64,000 bases of DNA from Alistipes communis (lineage in GTDB: Bacteria > Bacteroidota > Bacteroidia > Bacteroidales > Rikenellaceae), in the NCBI RefSeq assembly GCF_006542665.1, contig NZ_AP019735.1, forward strand, positions 310,001 through 374,000, in the 5' to 3' direction. The notes beneath the pieces are model-generated. The model did not search any database and had not been told where the DNA came from. It saw nothing but the letters and a program-made list of their open reading frames with translations. Of the stretch, positions 9,299 through 18,695 are shown piece by piece. Made by a program: the position numbers and the translations under genes. The first letter of the stretch is position 1; every line of letters begins with the position of its first letter.

Positions 9299-10122
9299 TC
9301 GACCGCATCCGCCGTGCGATCGCGCCGCTCTACGAGCCGCGCGAAGCCGAGCAGATCGCCCGCCGCTTCACCTTCGAGCGGTGCGGCATCACGCTGACGC
9401 AATACGTCGTCGCCCCCGAAGCGCAGGCCGACATCCCCGACCTCGAAGAGTCCGTCCGCCAGTTGGCCGCCGGACGCCCCGTGCAATACGTGCTGGCGCA
9501 TACCGAGTTCTGCGGCATGACCTTCGAAGTCGGCGAAGGCGTTCTGATCCCGCGTCCCGAAACCGAGGAGCTGGTCGCAGCCGCCGCGGCCAGAGCTGTC
9601 GCCGGAGCCGCAGCGCTCGACGTGGGAACCGGAAGCGGCTGCATCGCCGTAAGTCTCGCGCGGCTTATCCCCGATGCGCGCGTAACGGCCGTCGACCTCT
9701 CGCCGCAGGCACTCGCCGTCGCACGCCGCAATGCCGTGCGGCTGGGCGCCGAAGTACGCTTCGTGCAGGCCGACGCATTGGCCGGCTTGCACGAACTGCC
9801 CGACGCGGCGTTCGACCTCATCGTCTCCAATCCGCCCTACGTGCCGCAGAGCGACCGCGCGGCGATGCACGTCAACGTGCGGGACTACGAACCGCCCGAA
9901 GCGCTCTTCGTCCCCGACGACGATCCGCTGCGCTTCTACCGCGCGATCGGTCGCGCCGCACGCCGGCTGCTGCGCCCCGACGGACGGCTCTGGTTCGAAA
10001 TCTACGAACAGCTGGCCGACGAGACGGCGCGGCTGCTCGCCAACGAAGGGTTCGGCGACATCGCCGTGCGACGCGACATCAACGACAAACCGAGAATACT
10101 ATGCTGTACGGCAAGAAAATAA
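9277..10122 (+). CDS. prmC: Release factor glutamine methyltransferase PrmC
   Basis: Methylates the Gln of the GGQ motif in peptide chain release factors, using SAM. 281 residues. An N-terminal helical domain (about residues 1-80) is followed by a Rossmann methyltransferase domain with motif I LDVGTGSGCIAVSLA near residue 112 and the catalytic NPPY near residue 187. IPRPETEEL before motif I is also typical. The start overlaps the aroC end by 22 bases, which suggests translational coupling. Confidence 0.93.
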   Translation: MPTRREVIDRIRRAIAPLYEPREAEQIARRFTFERCGITLTQYVVAPEAQADIPDLEESVRQLAAGRPVQYVLAHTEFCGMTFEVGEGVLIPRPETEELVAAAAARAVAGAAALDVGTGSGCIAVSLARLIPDARVTAVDLSPQALAVARRNAVRLGAEVRFVQADALAGLHELPDAAFDLIVSNPPYVPQSDRAAMHVNVRDYEPPEALFVPDDDPLRFYRAIGRAARRLLRPDGRLWFEIYEQLADETARLLANEGFGDIAVRRDINDKPRILCCTARK

Positions 10123-10625
10123 ACGCGGTGCCCCGCACCAAGACACCGGAACAGGCGCTCGCTGCGCTGATGCGCCTCTGCGCCCGCGCCGAACGCTCGG
10201 AGGAGGACGCACGCCGGCTGATGACGCGCTGGGGCGTAGCACCGGCCGACCGGGAACGGGTGCTCGAACGTTTGCGCCGCGACCGATTCATCGACGACGC
10301 CCGCTACGCCGAAGCCTTCGTGCGCGAAAAGATCAACCTCAGCGGCTGGGGCGCACGCAAGATCGCCGACGCGCTGCACCGCAAACGCATCGCCCGCGAG
10401 ACGATCGAGCGCGCGCTCGCTGCGCTCGATGCCGGTACGGCACGCGAACGGCTGGCCGACCTGCTGCGCCGCAAGGTGCGCACCACCCGCGCCGCAACAC
10501 CTTATGAACTGAAAAACAAACTGATCCGCTACGGTCTCGCACAGGGCTACGACTACGAAGCCGTGCGCGACGCGGCGGACGCGCTCATCGCAACGACCGA
10601 CGACTCATGCGACACATTCTTTTAA
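10101..10625 (+). CDS. recX: Regulatory protein RecX
   Basis: Small helical protein that modulates RecA filaments. 174 residues, built from repeated three-helix units: the segment DRFIDDARYAEAFVREKI followed by GWGARKIADALHRKRI is the family hallmark. The frame is open much further upstream, but that part is the shadow of prmC, so I start at the ATG at 10101, which overlaps the prmC end by 22 bases. The last 19 bases overlap the next gene, so the cluster is tightly packed. Confidence 0.88.
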   Translation: MLYGKKINAVPRTKTPEQALAALMRLCARAERSEEDARRLMTRWGVAPADRERVLERLRRDRFIDDARYAEAFVREKINLSGWGARKIADALHRKRIARETIERALAALDAGTARERLADLLRRKVRTTRAATPYELKNKLIRYGLAQGYDYEAVRDAADALIATTDDSCDTFF

Positions 10626-12346
10626 CGCTGCTGTTTTCGGGCGGGCTTCTGGCCGCCCCCGCGCAGGAACCTCGATCCGAACGTTACCGCTTCCCCGTCC
10701 GCAACGTGGCGGGGCTCTACTCGGCCAACTTCGGCGAGATGCGCCCCAACCATTTCCATTCGGGCGTGGACATCAAGACCGACGGCGTGACGGGCAAGCC
10801 CGTCGTGGCTGCCGCCGACGGCTACGTGGTGCGCATTGCCGTCTCGCCCAGCGGATACGGTCGCGCACTCTACATCGCGCACCCCGACGGCACGACGACC
10901 GTCTACGGCCACCTCGAACGCTTCCGCACCGACATCGAATCCTACCTGCGCTACAAACGCTACGAGCAGGGGCGCAGCAACGTCGATTTCACCTGCAAGC
11001 CTTCGTTATTCCCTGTCCGCGCGGGCGACACGGTCGCCCTGTCGGGCAATTCGGGCATGTCGTTCGGGCCGCATCTCCACTTCGAGGTGCGCCGCAGCTC
11101 CGACCAGCGGACACTCAACACGCTGGCCGCGAAACTGCTACCCGTACGCGACCGTATCGCACCCCGCATCATGCGGCTGCACTACGTCGAGGTCGACTCG
11201 CTCGGCGACGTTCCCGTCCACAGCCGCCCCCGCACCTTCGACGTGGTACGCCGCAGCGAAGGGGACTATGCGCTGCGGCAGACGCAACCCGTCGCGGTCG
11301 GGCGGCGCGGCTATTTCATCGTCGAGTGCTCGGACCGCAAGGACGAAGTCTACAATACCTTCGGCATCTACCGCCTGACCGAAGAGGTCGACGGAGAGGT
11401 ACGCTACGAGTACCGCATGGACGGGTTCCTCTTCGGCGACACACGCTACTGCAACGCCGTGAGCTATTATCCCATGCAGCTCTCGTCGCGCAACGAGGTG
11501 ATCCGCCTCACGCAGCCGGCCGGTTGTCCCGACCGCTTCTTCACGACGATGAAGAACCGTGCGCTGCTGACCACCCCCGCAGGCAGGCGGCAGGAGGTGC
11601 GCATCACGGCCGAAGACGATTGCGGCAACCGTTCGGTGCTCGCCTTCACGGTCGAAGGCAAGGCAGACGAACGCTCGTTCCGCGCACCGGCGTGCGATTC
11701 GCTGCCCGTCGTCCGCCACGACCGCGACTTCCACCGCGAGGGCGACGGCGTGCGGATCGAGATTCCCGCCGGAACGCTCTACGAATCATGTTTCTACACG
11801 CAGCGGCCCTACGACGAACCGCAGCCGAAGGACTCGACGCTGCTCTTCCTGTCGCGCGGCGTCGAGATCCTCGACGTGCGGTTGCCGATGCACCGCTACG
11901 CGACGCTGTGGATCGACGCGACGCAGGTTCCGCCCGAGCTGCGCCGTCACGCGGTGCTGGCCTCGCTCTCGCCCAAGGGGAAGCTGCGCTACGAAGGCGG
12001 CAAATGGAGCGACGGACGCATCCGCCTGCGCACCCGCTCGCTGGGAACCTTTTTCGTCGTGGCCGACACTGTGCGCCCCACGATCCGCCCCCGCTTCACG
12101 GCACACGACCTGAGCGGACAGCGCAGCGTCACGTTCTCCGTCGGCGACAACTTCTCGGGCGTCGGTTCCGTCAGCTGCCTCGTCGACGGCCGCATGGCCA
12201 TTCTGGAAGAAAACCGCGTGAAGGGCACCTACACCCACTACTTCGACGACGAGCTCTTCGGCCGCAACCGCGAGCATACGCTGCGCCTCACGTCCACCGA
12301 CGGCGCGGGCAACACCCGCGTGTGGGAGGGAACGTATTACCGGTAA
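10607..12346 (+). CDS. M23 family metallopeptidase (LytM-type), exported
   Basis: Probable periplasmic murein endopeptidase or LytM-type regulator, 579 residues. A signal peptide (RHILLTLLFSGGLLAAPAQ) is followed by an M23 domain at about residues 30-175, with zinc ligands in HFHSGVD near residue 50 and HLHFEVR near 155. The other 400 residues form a beta-rich region with no motif I recognise; this long extension is common in Bacteroidota homologues. It ends at a strong terminator and is the last gene of the lptB-led cluster. Confidence 0.87.
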   Translation: MRHILLTLLFSGGLLAAPAQEPRSERYRFPVRNVAGLYSANFGEMRPNHFHSGVDIKTDGVTGKPVVAAADGYVVRIAVSPSGYGRALYIAHPDGTTTVYGHLERFRTDIESYLRYKRYEQGRSNVDFTCKPSLFPVRAGDTVALSGNSGMSFGPHLHFEVRRSSDQRTLNTLAAKLLPVRDRIAPRIMRLHYVEVDSLGDVPVHSRPRTFDVVRRSEGDYALRQTQPVAVGRRGYFIVECSDRKDEVYNTFGIYRLTEEVDGEVRYEYRMDGFLFGDTRYCNAVSYYPMQLSSRNEVIRLTQPAGCPDRFFTTMKNRALLTTPAGRRQEVRITAEDDCGNRSVLAFTVEGKADERSFRAPACDSLPVVRHDRDFHREGDGVRIEIPAGTLYESCFYTQRPYDEPQPKDSTLLFLSRGVEILDVRLPMHRYATLWIDATQVPPELRRHAVLASLSPKGKLRYEGGKWSDGRIRLRTRSLGTFFVVADTVRPTIRPRFTAHDLSGQRSVTFSVGDNFSGVGSVSCLVDGRMAILEENRVKGTYTHYFDDELFGRNREHTLRLTSTDGAGNTRVWEGTYYR

Positions 12347-12371
12347 AACCTCGTTCCGTTCGAACAAGGAA

Positions 12372-12402
12372 CACCCCTGCCGCAGCAGTTGCGGCAGGGG
12401 TG
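12372..12402. terminator. Terminator between the M23 peptidase and waaA
   Basis: A perfect 13-bp stem (12372-12384 and 12390-12402) with a 5-nt loop, between two convergent genes. It is followed on the plus strand by a short T-rich run and probably serves both. Confidence 0.8.
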
Positions 12403-12443
12403 ATTTCTGTCCGGACAGGCCGTCGGGAAACCGCGCCGATCCG

Positions 12444-13673
12444 TTATGAATTGAAAATGCTGCGCAGGATGATGCCCGTAGCGCCCTGGTTGCGCGCGGT
12501 GTAATCCTTGGCCGTGCGGCTGGCACGACGGAGCGTCTCCTCGTCGTCGCGCAGCGGCGCGAACCACGCCGCCAGTTCGCCGGCCGTGCGCACCGACACA
12601 GCGCAGCCGAGCGACACCATGTCGCGCGCCTCCTTGAATTTGCCGTAATTGGAGCCGAAGGCAATCGGCAGGCCGAAGGTCGCTGCTTCGAGCGTATTGT
12701 GGATGCCGACGCCGAACCCGCCTCCGACGTAGGCCCAGGTCGCCGATCCGTAGACCGACGAGAGCATCCCCATCGTGTCGAGCACGAGCACCTGTACGTC
12801 GTCGAACCGTGTCGCGGCATCGCACTGCGTATAGCGCACGGCGCCGCCCTTCGCATCACGCATCAGATGCGCGATACGCCCCTCGTCCATCTCGTGGGGC
12901 GCAATGACGAACTTCACATCCGGATTGGCGTTCACGAGCGGCAGAAGAATCTCCTCGTCGGGCCCCCACGTCGATCCGGCCACGAAAAGACGACCGCCGC
13001 CACGAAAGCGTTCGATCGTCTCCACCCGCTGCGCCGCTGCGGCGATCTGAGCCACACGGTCGAAGCGCGTATCGCCCGCGACGACCACGTTGTCGAACCC
13101 GATCTCAGAGAGCAGCCGTTTCGATTCGACGTTCTGCACGAACAGCGTGTCGAAGGTCTCCAACGCCTGCCGCCACATGGCGCCGTAGGGACGGAAGAAA
13201 ACCGAATTGCGGCGGAAAATCGCCGAAACGATATACGACCGCACCTTGCGGCGCCGCAGTTCGGAGAGCAGGTTGATCCAGAATTCGTATTTGATGAAAA
13301 TGGCGATCTCGGGGTGGACGATGTCCAGAAAACGGCGGGCGTTGGAGGGGGTGTCGGCAGGAAGATAGAAGACATAATCGGCACCCTCGTAATTCTTGCG
13401 GATCTCATACCCCGACGGGGAGAAGAACGTGAGCAGGATCTTGTATTCGGGATGTTCCGCCCGCAGGCGTTCGATGATCGGACGGGCCTGTTCGAACTCC
13501 CCCAGCGAAGCGGCATGTACCCAGACGATCCTGTCGGAGGGACGGACGGCAGCCTCCATACGTTCGAATATATTCCGTCGGCCTTCGCTCCACAGCCGGG
13601 CTTTTCCGTGCCAAAGAGCGGCCAGGCGGATGCCTCCGGCATAGAGCGAAATACCCAAATTATACAACCACAT
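12444..13673 (-). CDS. waaA: 3-deoxy-D-manno-octulosonic acid (Kdo) transferase
   Basis: Inner-membrane GT30 glycosyltransferase that adds Kdo from CMP-Kdo to lipid A precursor. 409 residues. An N-terminal membrane anchor (about residues 3-20) precedes HAASLGEFEQARPIIE with the catalytic Glu, then LLTFFSPSGYEIRKN, FIKYEFWINLL, and the GDTRFDRV start of the nucleotide-binding half. GGGFGVGIHNTLEAATFGLP is the C-terminal donor-site motif. It is transcribed alone from a well-formed promoter. Confidence 0.94.
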   Translation of the reverse strand: MWLYNLGISLYAGGIRLAALWHGKARLWSEGRRNIFERMEAAVRPSDRIVWVHAASLGEFEQARPIIERLRAEHPEYKILLTFFSPSGYEIRKNYEGADYVFYLPADTPSNARRFLDIVHPEIAIFIKYEFWINLLSELRRRKVRSYIVSAIFRRNSVFFRPYGAMWRQALETFDTLFVQNVESKRLLSEIGFDNVVVAGDTRFDRVAQIAAAAQRVETIERFRGGGRLFVAGSTWGPDEEILLPLVNANPDVKFVIAPHEMDEGRIAHLMRDAKGGAVRYTQCDAATRFDDVQVLVLDTMGMLSSVYGSATWAYVGGGFGVGIHNTLEAATFGLPIAFGSNYGKFKEARDMVSLGCAVSVRTAGELAAWFAPLRDDEETLRRASRTAKDYTARNQGATGIILRSIFNS

Positions 13674-13699
13674 GCGCTGTTATCGAAAGTTGAGTTCGG

Positions 13700-13730
13700 C
13701 AAAGGTAACTATTTTTGCGTTAAAACCCAA
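13700..13730 (-). promoter_or_regulatory. waaA promoter
   Basis: On the minus strand: TTGG at 13730-13727, a 19-base spacer, then TACCTTTG at 13707-13700, a near-perfect Bacteroidetes -33/-7 pair 26 bases before the waaA ATG. Confidence 0.75.
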
Positions 13731-13731
13731 A

Positions 13732-14103
13732 TTACCAGTTGCATTCCATCGCCCGCTCCGTAAAACGCACGTTCATAGACCCGTCCGGAAACAGATCGAC
13801 CGCCGCCAGATCGAACTGCGGTTCGAGCCGCACGCGATGCTGCGTCATGTAGGCCTCGGCGGCACGGCGCAGCGAGGCGAACTTGCGGGGCGTGATCGCC
13901 TCTTCGGGCGTCGTCAGGCCACCCGCACGGCGTGTCTTGACCTCGATGAAATGCAGCTCGTCCCATCGCCGCGCGACGATGTCCAACTCGTAGCGCCCCG
14001 ACCGCCAGTTGCGTTCGAGGATTGCAAAACCCGCCCTGCGCAGGTAGTCGACGGCCGCCTGTTCGCCACGGCGGCCCGTATCGGCGGACGGAGGAAAGGT
14101 CAC
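13732..14103 (-). CDS. yraN: UPF0102 (YraN) family endonuclease-like protein
   Basis: Small PD-(D/E)XK-fold protein of the YraN family, possibly involved in DNA processing; its role is unproven. 123 residues. It begins with the family pattern GRRGEQAAVDYLRRAGF, then LERNWRSGRYELDIVAR (catalytic Glu and Asp) and FIEVKTRR (the Glu-x-Lys). The start is a GTG at 14103 whose GTGA overlaps the tyrA stop by 4 bases, a typical coupled junction. An ATG start in the same frame further upstream would run through tyrA and is not supported. Confidence 0.88.
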   Translation of the reverse strand: MTFPPSADTGRRGEQAAVDYLRRAGFAILERNWRSGRYELDIVARRWDELHFIEVKTRRAGGLTTPEEAITPRKFASLRRAAEAYMTQHRVRLEPQFDLAAVDLFPDGSMNVRFTERAMECNW

Positions 14104-14942
14104 GGCAGGATCTTCTGAATGGCATTGGCCCGCTGCATGGCCGCCGTCAACCCTTCGGCGTCGTCGCGCTCGATCATGCGCCGCATGATCTGCAACTGGT
14201 GGATATGCTCGCGCAGCACGTCGAGCACATTGTACTTGTTGCGCAGCAGAATCGGCACCCACGTGCGCGGTGCACTCTTGGCCAGTCGCACCGTCGATTC
14301 GAAGCCGCCGCCCGCCAGGTCGAAGATATGCTGCTCCTCGCGCTCCTTCTCCAACACGGTGAGCGCCAGCGCGAACGACGTGATATGCGAAATATGGGAG
14401 ACATAGGCCGTATGCAGGTCGTGCTCCTCCGGCTCCATCGACACCAGCGGCATCCCCAACGCGCCGTAGAGGCGCTCGACGGTCTCGACCGCATCCCGAT
14501 CGCTGCGTTCGCGCTCGCAGATCACGGCCGTCCGGCCCGCGAAGGCTCCGCGGCTGGCGGCGTCGGGACCGCTGTACTCGGTACCCCACATCGGGTGCGT
14601 GGCCACGAACCGTCCACGGCGGGCGTGCATGGCCACCACCTCGCACAACTCGCCCTTGATCGAACCGGTGTCCATCACGACCTGATGAGGCGCGATGCGG
14701 TTGAGAATCTTCACCGTCAGCAACGGAATCGTATCGACGGGCGTAGCCAGCACGATCAGATCGGCCGAGGGAAGCCCCTCTTCGAGCGTCACGATCCGGT
14801 CGACCAGCCCCCGTTCGAGCGCCCGCCGGGCATGTTCCTCCGACGCCTCCACCCCCTCGATGCGCTCCGCCAGCCCGCGGTCGCGCAGAGCCAGCGCAAA
14901 CGATCCGCCGATCAGGCCGACGCCTATAATCAACACATTCAT
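14100..14942 (-). CDS. tyrA: Prephenate dehydrogenase
   Basis: NAD(P)-dependent oxidative decarboxylation of prephenate to 4-hydroxyphenylpyruvate for tyrosine. 280 residues. The Rossmann motif is IIGVGLIGGSFALALRD at the N-terminus. LIVLATPVDT, MDTGSIKGEL and THPMWGTEYSG follow, the last containing the catalytic His, and the SHISHITSFALA segment of the helical dimerisation domain comes next. No chorismate mutase or ACT domain is present. It starts 3 bases after the acetyltransferase gene ends. Confidence 0.9.
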   Translation of the reverse strand: MNVLIIGVGLIGGSFALALRDRGLAERIEGVEASEEHARRALERGLVDRIVTLEEGLPSADLIVLATPVDTIPLLTVKILNRIAPHQVVMDTGSIKGELCEVVAMHARRGRFVATHPMWGTEYSGPDAASRGAFAGRTAVICERERSDRDAVETVERLYGALGMPLVSMEPEEHDLHTAYVSHISHITSFALALTVLEKEREEQHIFDLAGGGFESTVRLAKSAPRTWVPILLRNKYNVLDVLREHIHQLQIMRRMIERDDAEGLTAAMQRANAIQKILP

Positions 14943-14945
14943 CGT

Positions 14946-15455
14946 CTATTCCTTTTGCAGAGTCGTCTCCAATTCCATGACATAATCGTCCATCACATAT
15001 CCGCCGCCGATGTCGGTTACCTGCGCACGCACCTCGCGGAACCCAGCCCGGCGATAAGCGCCAATCGCCCGCTCGTTACGGCGGTTGACCGTGAGCCAGA
15101 TCGTCCGTGCGCCGACCTCGCGGCACAGTCCGCGCAGGTATTCCAGCATCTGCCGGAAACGTCCCTGCCCCCGCGCCTCATGCAAGAGGTAGACTTTGCT
15201 CAGGAACAGCCGCCCGTCGCGCGGCTGCACGCCGCAGTAACCGACGGCCCGTCCTTCGTCCTCCATCAGGAAATAGCGATAGCCTTCGAGCGCCAGCTGC
15301 TCGGTAATCGCCCGCACGGACTGGAACCGCTCGATCATGTAGGCGATCTGCTCGCGCGAGACGATCCCGCGGTAGGCCTCGTGCCAGATCAGCCCCGCCA
15401 GCCTGTTCACCTCCATGATGTCGCTCCCCGACTCGATTTCACGAATAGTCATCAT
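14946..15455 (-). CDS. GNAT family N-acetyltransferase
   Basis: Acetyl-CoA-dependent acyltransferase of unknown substrate, 169 residues. The acetyl-CoA-binding motif A is visible as LLHEARGQGRFRQMLEYL near residue 95, and WLTVNRRNERAIGAYRRAGF near 120 is the usual motif B. It lies between pepE (11-base gap) and tyrA (3-base gap), so it is probably in one operon, but the neighbours do not point to a substrate. Confidence 0.83.
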   Translation of the reverse strand: MMTIREIESGSDIMEVNRLAGLIWHEAYRGIVSREQIAYMIERFQSVRAITEQLALEGYRYFLMEDEGRAVGYCGVQPRDGRLFLSKVYLLHEARGQGRFRQMLEYLRGLCREVGARTIWLTVNRRNERAIGAYRRAGFREVRAQVTDIGGGYVMDDYVMELETTLQKE

Positions 15456-15466
15456 ATATACCTTAA

Positions 15467-16168
15467 TTATAATAAAAACGAAAGATCGTCGCCCGGCTGC
15501 ACCTCATAGGGGGTCAGTCCCTTCTTGAAAATCCGCATCGGACGGCTGCCCAACAGCTCCAACCGGCCGTTCTCGTAGCGCAGCATACACCCCTCGCGCA
15601 ACCCCACGGCGTAACGGCGGGGATTGGCTGCGACGAATTCCAACAGGCGCACCTCGCGCGTCTCGCCGGCATGTCCTTCGGGATTGGCGTCGAGGTAATG
15701 GGGATTGATCTGGAACTTCACCGCACCCACCGCACGAAACGACTCCGGCTCGACGATCGGCATGTCGTTGGTCGTCGAGATCGCGGGGCAGGCCACGTTG
15801 CTGCCGGCCGACCAACCCACGTAGGGGACACCCGCCTTCACCCGGTTGCGGATCGCCCGCATCAGCCCCTGCTCCTGCATCTTTTTGGCCAGCGCGAAGG
15901 TGTTGCCGCCGCCGACGCAAATCGCTTCGGCACGGCGGATCATCGCCGCGGGATCGGCGGCGCGGTGCACCGAGCGGACGCGGATGCCGAATTCCGAGAA
16001 ACGCGCCTGCACGCGCCGCTCGTAGTCGGCATAGGAGAAGGTGACGGCAGCGTAGGGGACGAACGCCACCTCCCTGACCCCGCGCAGGAACTCTCCGATA
16101 CGCGGCATGGGATAAGCGAGGTAAGCCTCCCCCGCATTGGTCGAGTTGGATATCAGCAATAATCTCAT
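15467..16168 (-). CDS. pepE: Dipeptidase E (S51 family)
   Basis: Cytoplasmic serine peptidase that hydrolyses N-terminal Asp dipeptides. 233 residues. GGGNTFALAKKMQE is the conserved loop and YVGWSAGSNVACP carries the nucleophile Ser near residue 122. The later INPHYLDANPEGHAGETR segment is also typical, with the catalytic His nearby. First gene of the pepE-GNAT-tyrA-yraN run; the upstream 178 bp is shared with acpP. Confidence 0.9.
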   Translation of the reverse strand: MRLLLISNSTNAGEAYLAYPMPRIGEFLRGVREVAFVPYAAVTFSYADYERRVQARFSEFGIRVRSVHRAADPAAMIRRAEAICVGGGNTFALAKKMQEQGLMRAIRNRVKAGVPYVGWSAGSNVACPAISTTNDMPIVEPESFRAVGAVKFQINPHYLDANPEGHAGETREVRLLEFVAANPRRYAVGLREGCMLRYENGRLELLGSRPMRIFKKGLTPYEVQPGDDLSFLL

Positions 16169-16271
16169 AATATTCTACTATTCAATATCTTAAATAAAAA
16201 AATCCGTAATTTGTGGACAATCGTGTTGATAAAATCTTTTGCGAGTATGACAAATGTAACAAAAAAAGTGT

Positions 16272-16279
16272 TATTTTTG
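16272..16279 (+). promoter_or_regulatory. -7 box upstream of acpP
   Basis: TATTTTTG matches TAnnTTTG, 67 bases before the acpP ATG in an AT-rich gap. The nearest TTTG lies 30 bases upstream, too far for a standard -33. Confidence 0.45.
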
Positions 16280-16346
16280 CGAAAAATTCTGCGTGAAAAT
16301 AGAAAAGTATTTTCAACAATATTTGTTTAACTAAAAAATTACAATC

Positions 16347-16583
16347 ATGTCAGAAGTTCAACAGAAAGTCGTCGAGATCATCGTAGACAAGCTGGGAGTC
16401 AAAGAGTCGGAAGTCGTACCCGAAGCAAGCTTCACCAACCACCTCGGTGCGGATTCGCTCGACACCGTAGAGCTCATCATGGAGTTCGAGAAGGCTTTCG
16501 ATATTCAGATCCCCGACGAGGACGCAGAGAAGATCGCGACGGTCGGCGACGCGATCAAGTATATCGAAGAGCACAAGAAATAA
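16347..16583 (+). CDS. acpP: Acyl carrier protein
   Basis: Carrier of growing acyl chains in type II fatty acid synthesis. 78 residues, acidic, of standard length. Ser37 in [15 protein letters not shown] is the 4'-phosphopantetheine attachment site. fabF follows 60 bases downstream on the same strand, the common acpP-fabF pairing. Confidence 0.97.
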   Translation: MSEVQQKVVEIIVDKLGVKESEVVPEASFTNHLGADSLDTVELIMEFEKAFDIQIPDEDAEKIATVGDAIKYIEEHKK

Positions 16584-16643
16584 TTTCGCCATAAGTTTCT
16601 CTTCGCAGCAATTCGTTTCATTTCAATCAATCCGATTTTCAAT

Positions 16644-17891
16644 ATGACAGCAAGACGTGTAGTGGTGACAGGTGTAGGTACGATTAACCCACTCGGCAAT
16701 ACTATTCAGGAATATTTTTCGAATCTCGAGAAAGGTGTCAGCGGAGCCGCCCCCATCACGCACTTCGACACGGAGAAATTCAAAACGAAATTCGCTTGTG
16801 AAGTAAAGAATTACGACCCTTCCCAGTATTTCGACCGCAAGGAGGTACGCAAGTACGACCTCTTCACCCAGTACGCCCTCATCGCCGCCACGCAGGCCGT
16901 GGAGGACGCAGGGTTCGACATGGAGAAGCTCGACAAGGAGCAGGCGGGCGTCATTTGGAGTTCGGGTATCGGAGGACTCAAATCGTTCTTCGACGAATGT
17001 ACGGGCTATGCCGAGGGAGGAAACACCCCGCGGTTTAGCCCGTTCTTCATTCCCCGCATGATCGCCGACATCGCGGCCGGTTTCATCTCGATGAAGTACG
17101 GATTCATGGGCCCCAACTACTGTATCGTTTCGGCCTGCGCTTCGTCGAACCACGGCATGATCGACGCCTTCAACCAGATCCGCTGGGGCAAGGCCGACGT
17201 GATGGTCACGGGCGGTTCGGAGGCTTCGGTCAACGAACCGGGCGTGGGAGGATTCTCGTCGATGCAGGCCATCTCGACCCGTAACGACGACCCCCAGCAC
17301 GCTTCGCGCCCGTTCGACGTACACCGCGACGGATTCGTGATCGGCGAGGGCGCCGGCGCGCTGATCTTCGAAGAGTACGAACACGCCAAGGCGCGCGGTG
17401 CGAAGATATACTGCGAAGTCGTAGGCGGCGGCGCATCGGCCGACGCACACCACTTCACGGCTCCCCACCCCGAAGGGAAGGGCGCCATCCTGTCGATGAA
17501 AGCCGCGCTGAAAGATGCCGGGATGCAACCCGAAGAGATCGATTACGTGAACGTTCACGGTACCTCGACCCCGCTGGGCGACATCGCCGAGCTGAAAGCC
17601 GTCGCAGGCGTTTTCGGCGACCACGTCTACGACCTGAACATCTCCTCGACCAAATCGATGACGGGTCACCTGCTGGGTGCCACCGGCGCCATCGAGGCAC
17701 TGGCCTGCATCCTCGCGCTCACCCGGGGCGTGGTACCGCCCACGATCAACGTGGAGGAGCTGGATCCGGAGATCGACGCCAAACTGAACCTCACGCTGGG
17801 CAAGGCACAACACCGCGATGTGAAGGCCGCGATGAGCAACACGTTCGGGTTCGGCGGTCACAACTCGACGATCATTTTCCGCAAGTTCTAA
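16644..17891 (+). CDS. fabF: Beta-ketoacyl-ACP synthase II
   Basis: Condensing enzyme that elongates acyl-ACP with malonyl-ACP. 415 residues. The N-terminus RRVVVTGVGTINPLGN is typical. The catalytic Cys is in IVSACASSNHGMIDA near residue 166, and the two His in VHGTSTPLGD and STKSMTGHLLGATGA. The C-terminus NTFGFGGHNSTIIF is a family hallmark. It is followed after 12 bases by rnc. Confidence 0.96.
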   Translation: MTARRVVVTGVGTINPLGNTIQEYFSNLEKGVSGAAPITHFDTEKFKTKFACEVKNYDPSQYFDRKEVRKYDLFTQYALIAATQAVEDAGFDMEKLDKEQAGVIWSSGIGGLKSFFDECTGYAEGGNTPRFSPFFIPRMIADIAAGFISMKYGFMGPNYCIVSACASSNHGMIDAFNQIRWGKADVMVTGGSEASVNEPGVGGFSSMQAISTRNDDPQHASRPFDVHRDGFVIGEGAGALIFEEYEHAKARGAKIYCEVVGGGASADAHHFTAPHPEGKGAILSMKAALKDAGMQPEEIDYVNVHGTSTPLGDIAELKAVAGVFGDHVYDLNISSTKSMTGHLLGATGAIEALACILALTRGVVPPTINVEELDPEIDAKLNLTLGKAQHRDVKAAMSNTFGFGGHNSTIIFRKF

Positions 17892-17903
17892 CTTCCGGCG
17901 GAG

Positions 17904-18695
17904 GTGATCGATTTCCTGTTACGCCCCTGGCGGTGCAATTTCGGCCCCGACAAGGAGTTTTACCGCGCGATCGACGGGCTGTTCGGATTCGTTCCGCACA
18001 ACATCGAACTTTACAAGCTGGCTTTGATTCACAAGTCAGCTTCTTTGGTTTTGGAGGACGGACGGCAGATCAACAACGAACGGCTCGAATATCTGGGCGA
18101 CGCCGTGATCGAAGCCGTCACGTCGGACTACCTTTACATCGAATTCCCCGACCGCGACGAAGGATTCATGACCAAGCTCCGGTCGAAAATCGTTTCGCGC
18201 CAGTCGCTCAACGCGATCGCCCGCCAGATCGGTCTCGACCGTTACGTCATTCTCGACGGGAGCAGCAATACGCTGGCGCAGAAGCACATCTTCGGCGATG
18301 CGTTCGAAGCGATGATGGGTGCGATCTACCTCGATCAGGGATACAATTTCGTCAACCGGCTGCTCATCAACCGCCTCTTCCGCGAACACCTGTCGCTCGA
18401 AGAACTGACCGAGTCGGAGAACGATTTCAAGAGCCGGCTGATCGAGTGGTGCCAGAAAAACCACCACACGATCCGTTTCCGTACGACCCGGCAGGAGAAT
18501 TCGGCGGCGAACCATCCGCTGTTCCGTTCGACGGCGCTCATCGACAACATGGAGGTGGGACACGGCAGCGGCGAGTCGAAAAAGGAGGCGGAGCAGCAGG
18601 CGGCCTACTCCGTTTCGCAGAGCTTCTCCGACGAAACCTGCGCCGCACTGCTCGACAAAGTCGACCGGCTCCGGCTGGGCGGGGAAAGCCGCTGA
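17904..18695 (+). CDS. rnc: Ribonuclease III
   Basis: Double-strand-specific endonuclease for rRNA and mRNA processing. 263 residues. The RNase III signature NNERLEYLGDAVIEAV lies near residue 55, and the second acidic cluster FGDAFEAMMGAIYLDQG near 133. A C-terminal dsRNA-binding domain ends with GSGESKKEAEQQAAYSV. The start is a GTG at 17904. The N-terminal extension before helix 1 (LLRPWRCNFGPDKEF) matches the Bacteroidota form as I recall it. The stop overlaps radC by one base. Confidence 0.94.
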   Translation: MIDFLLRPWRCNFGPDKEFYRAIDGLFGFVPHNIELYKLALIHKSASLVLEDGRQINNERLEYLGDAVIEAVTSDYLYIEFPDRDEGFMTKLRSKIVSRQSLNAIARQIGLDRYVILDGSSNTLAQKHIFGDAFEAMMGAIYLDQGYNFVNRLLINRLFREHLSLEELTESENDFKSRLIEWCQKNHHTIRFRTTRQENSAANHPLFRSTALIDNMEVGHGSGESKKEAEQQAAYSVSQSFSDETCAALLDKVDRLRLGGESR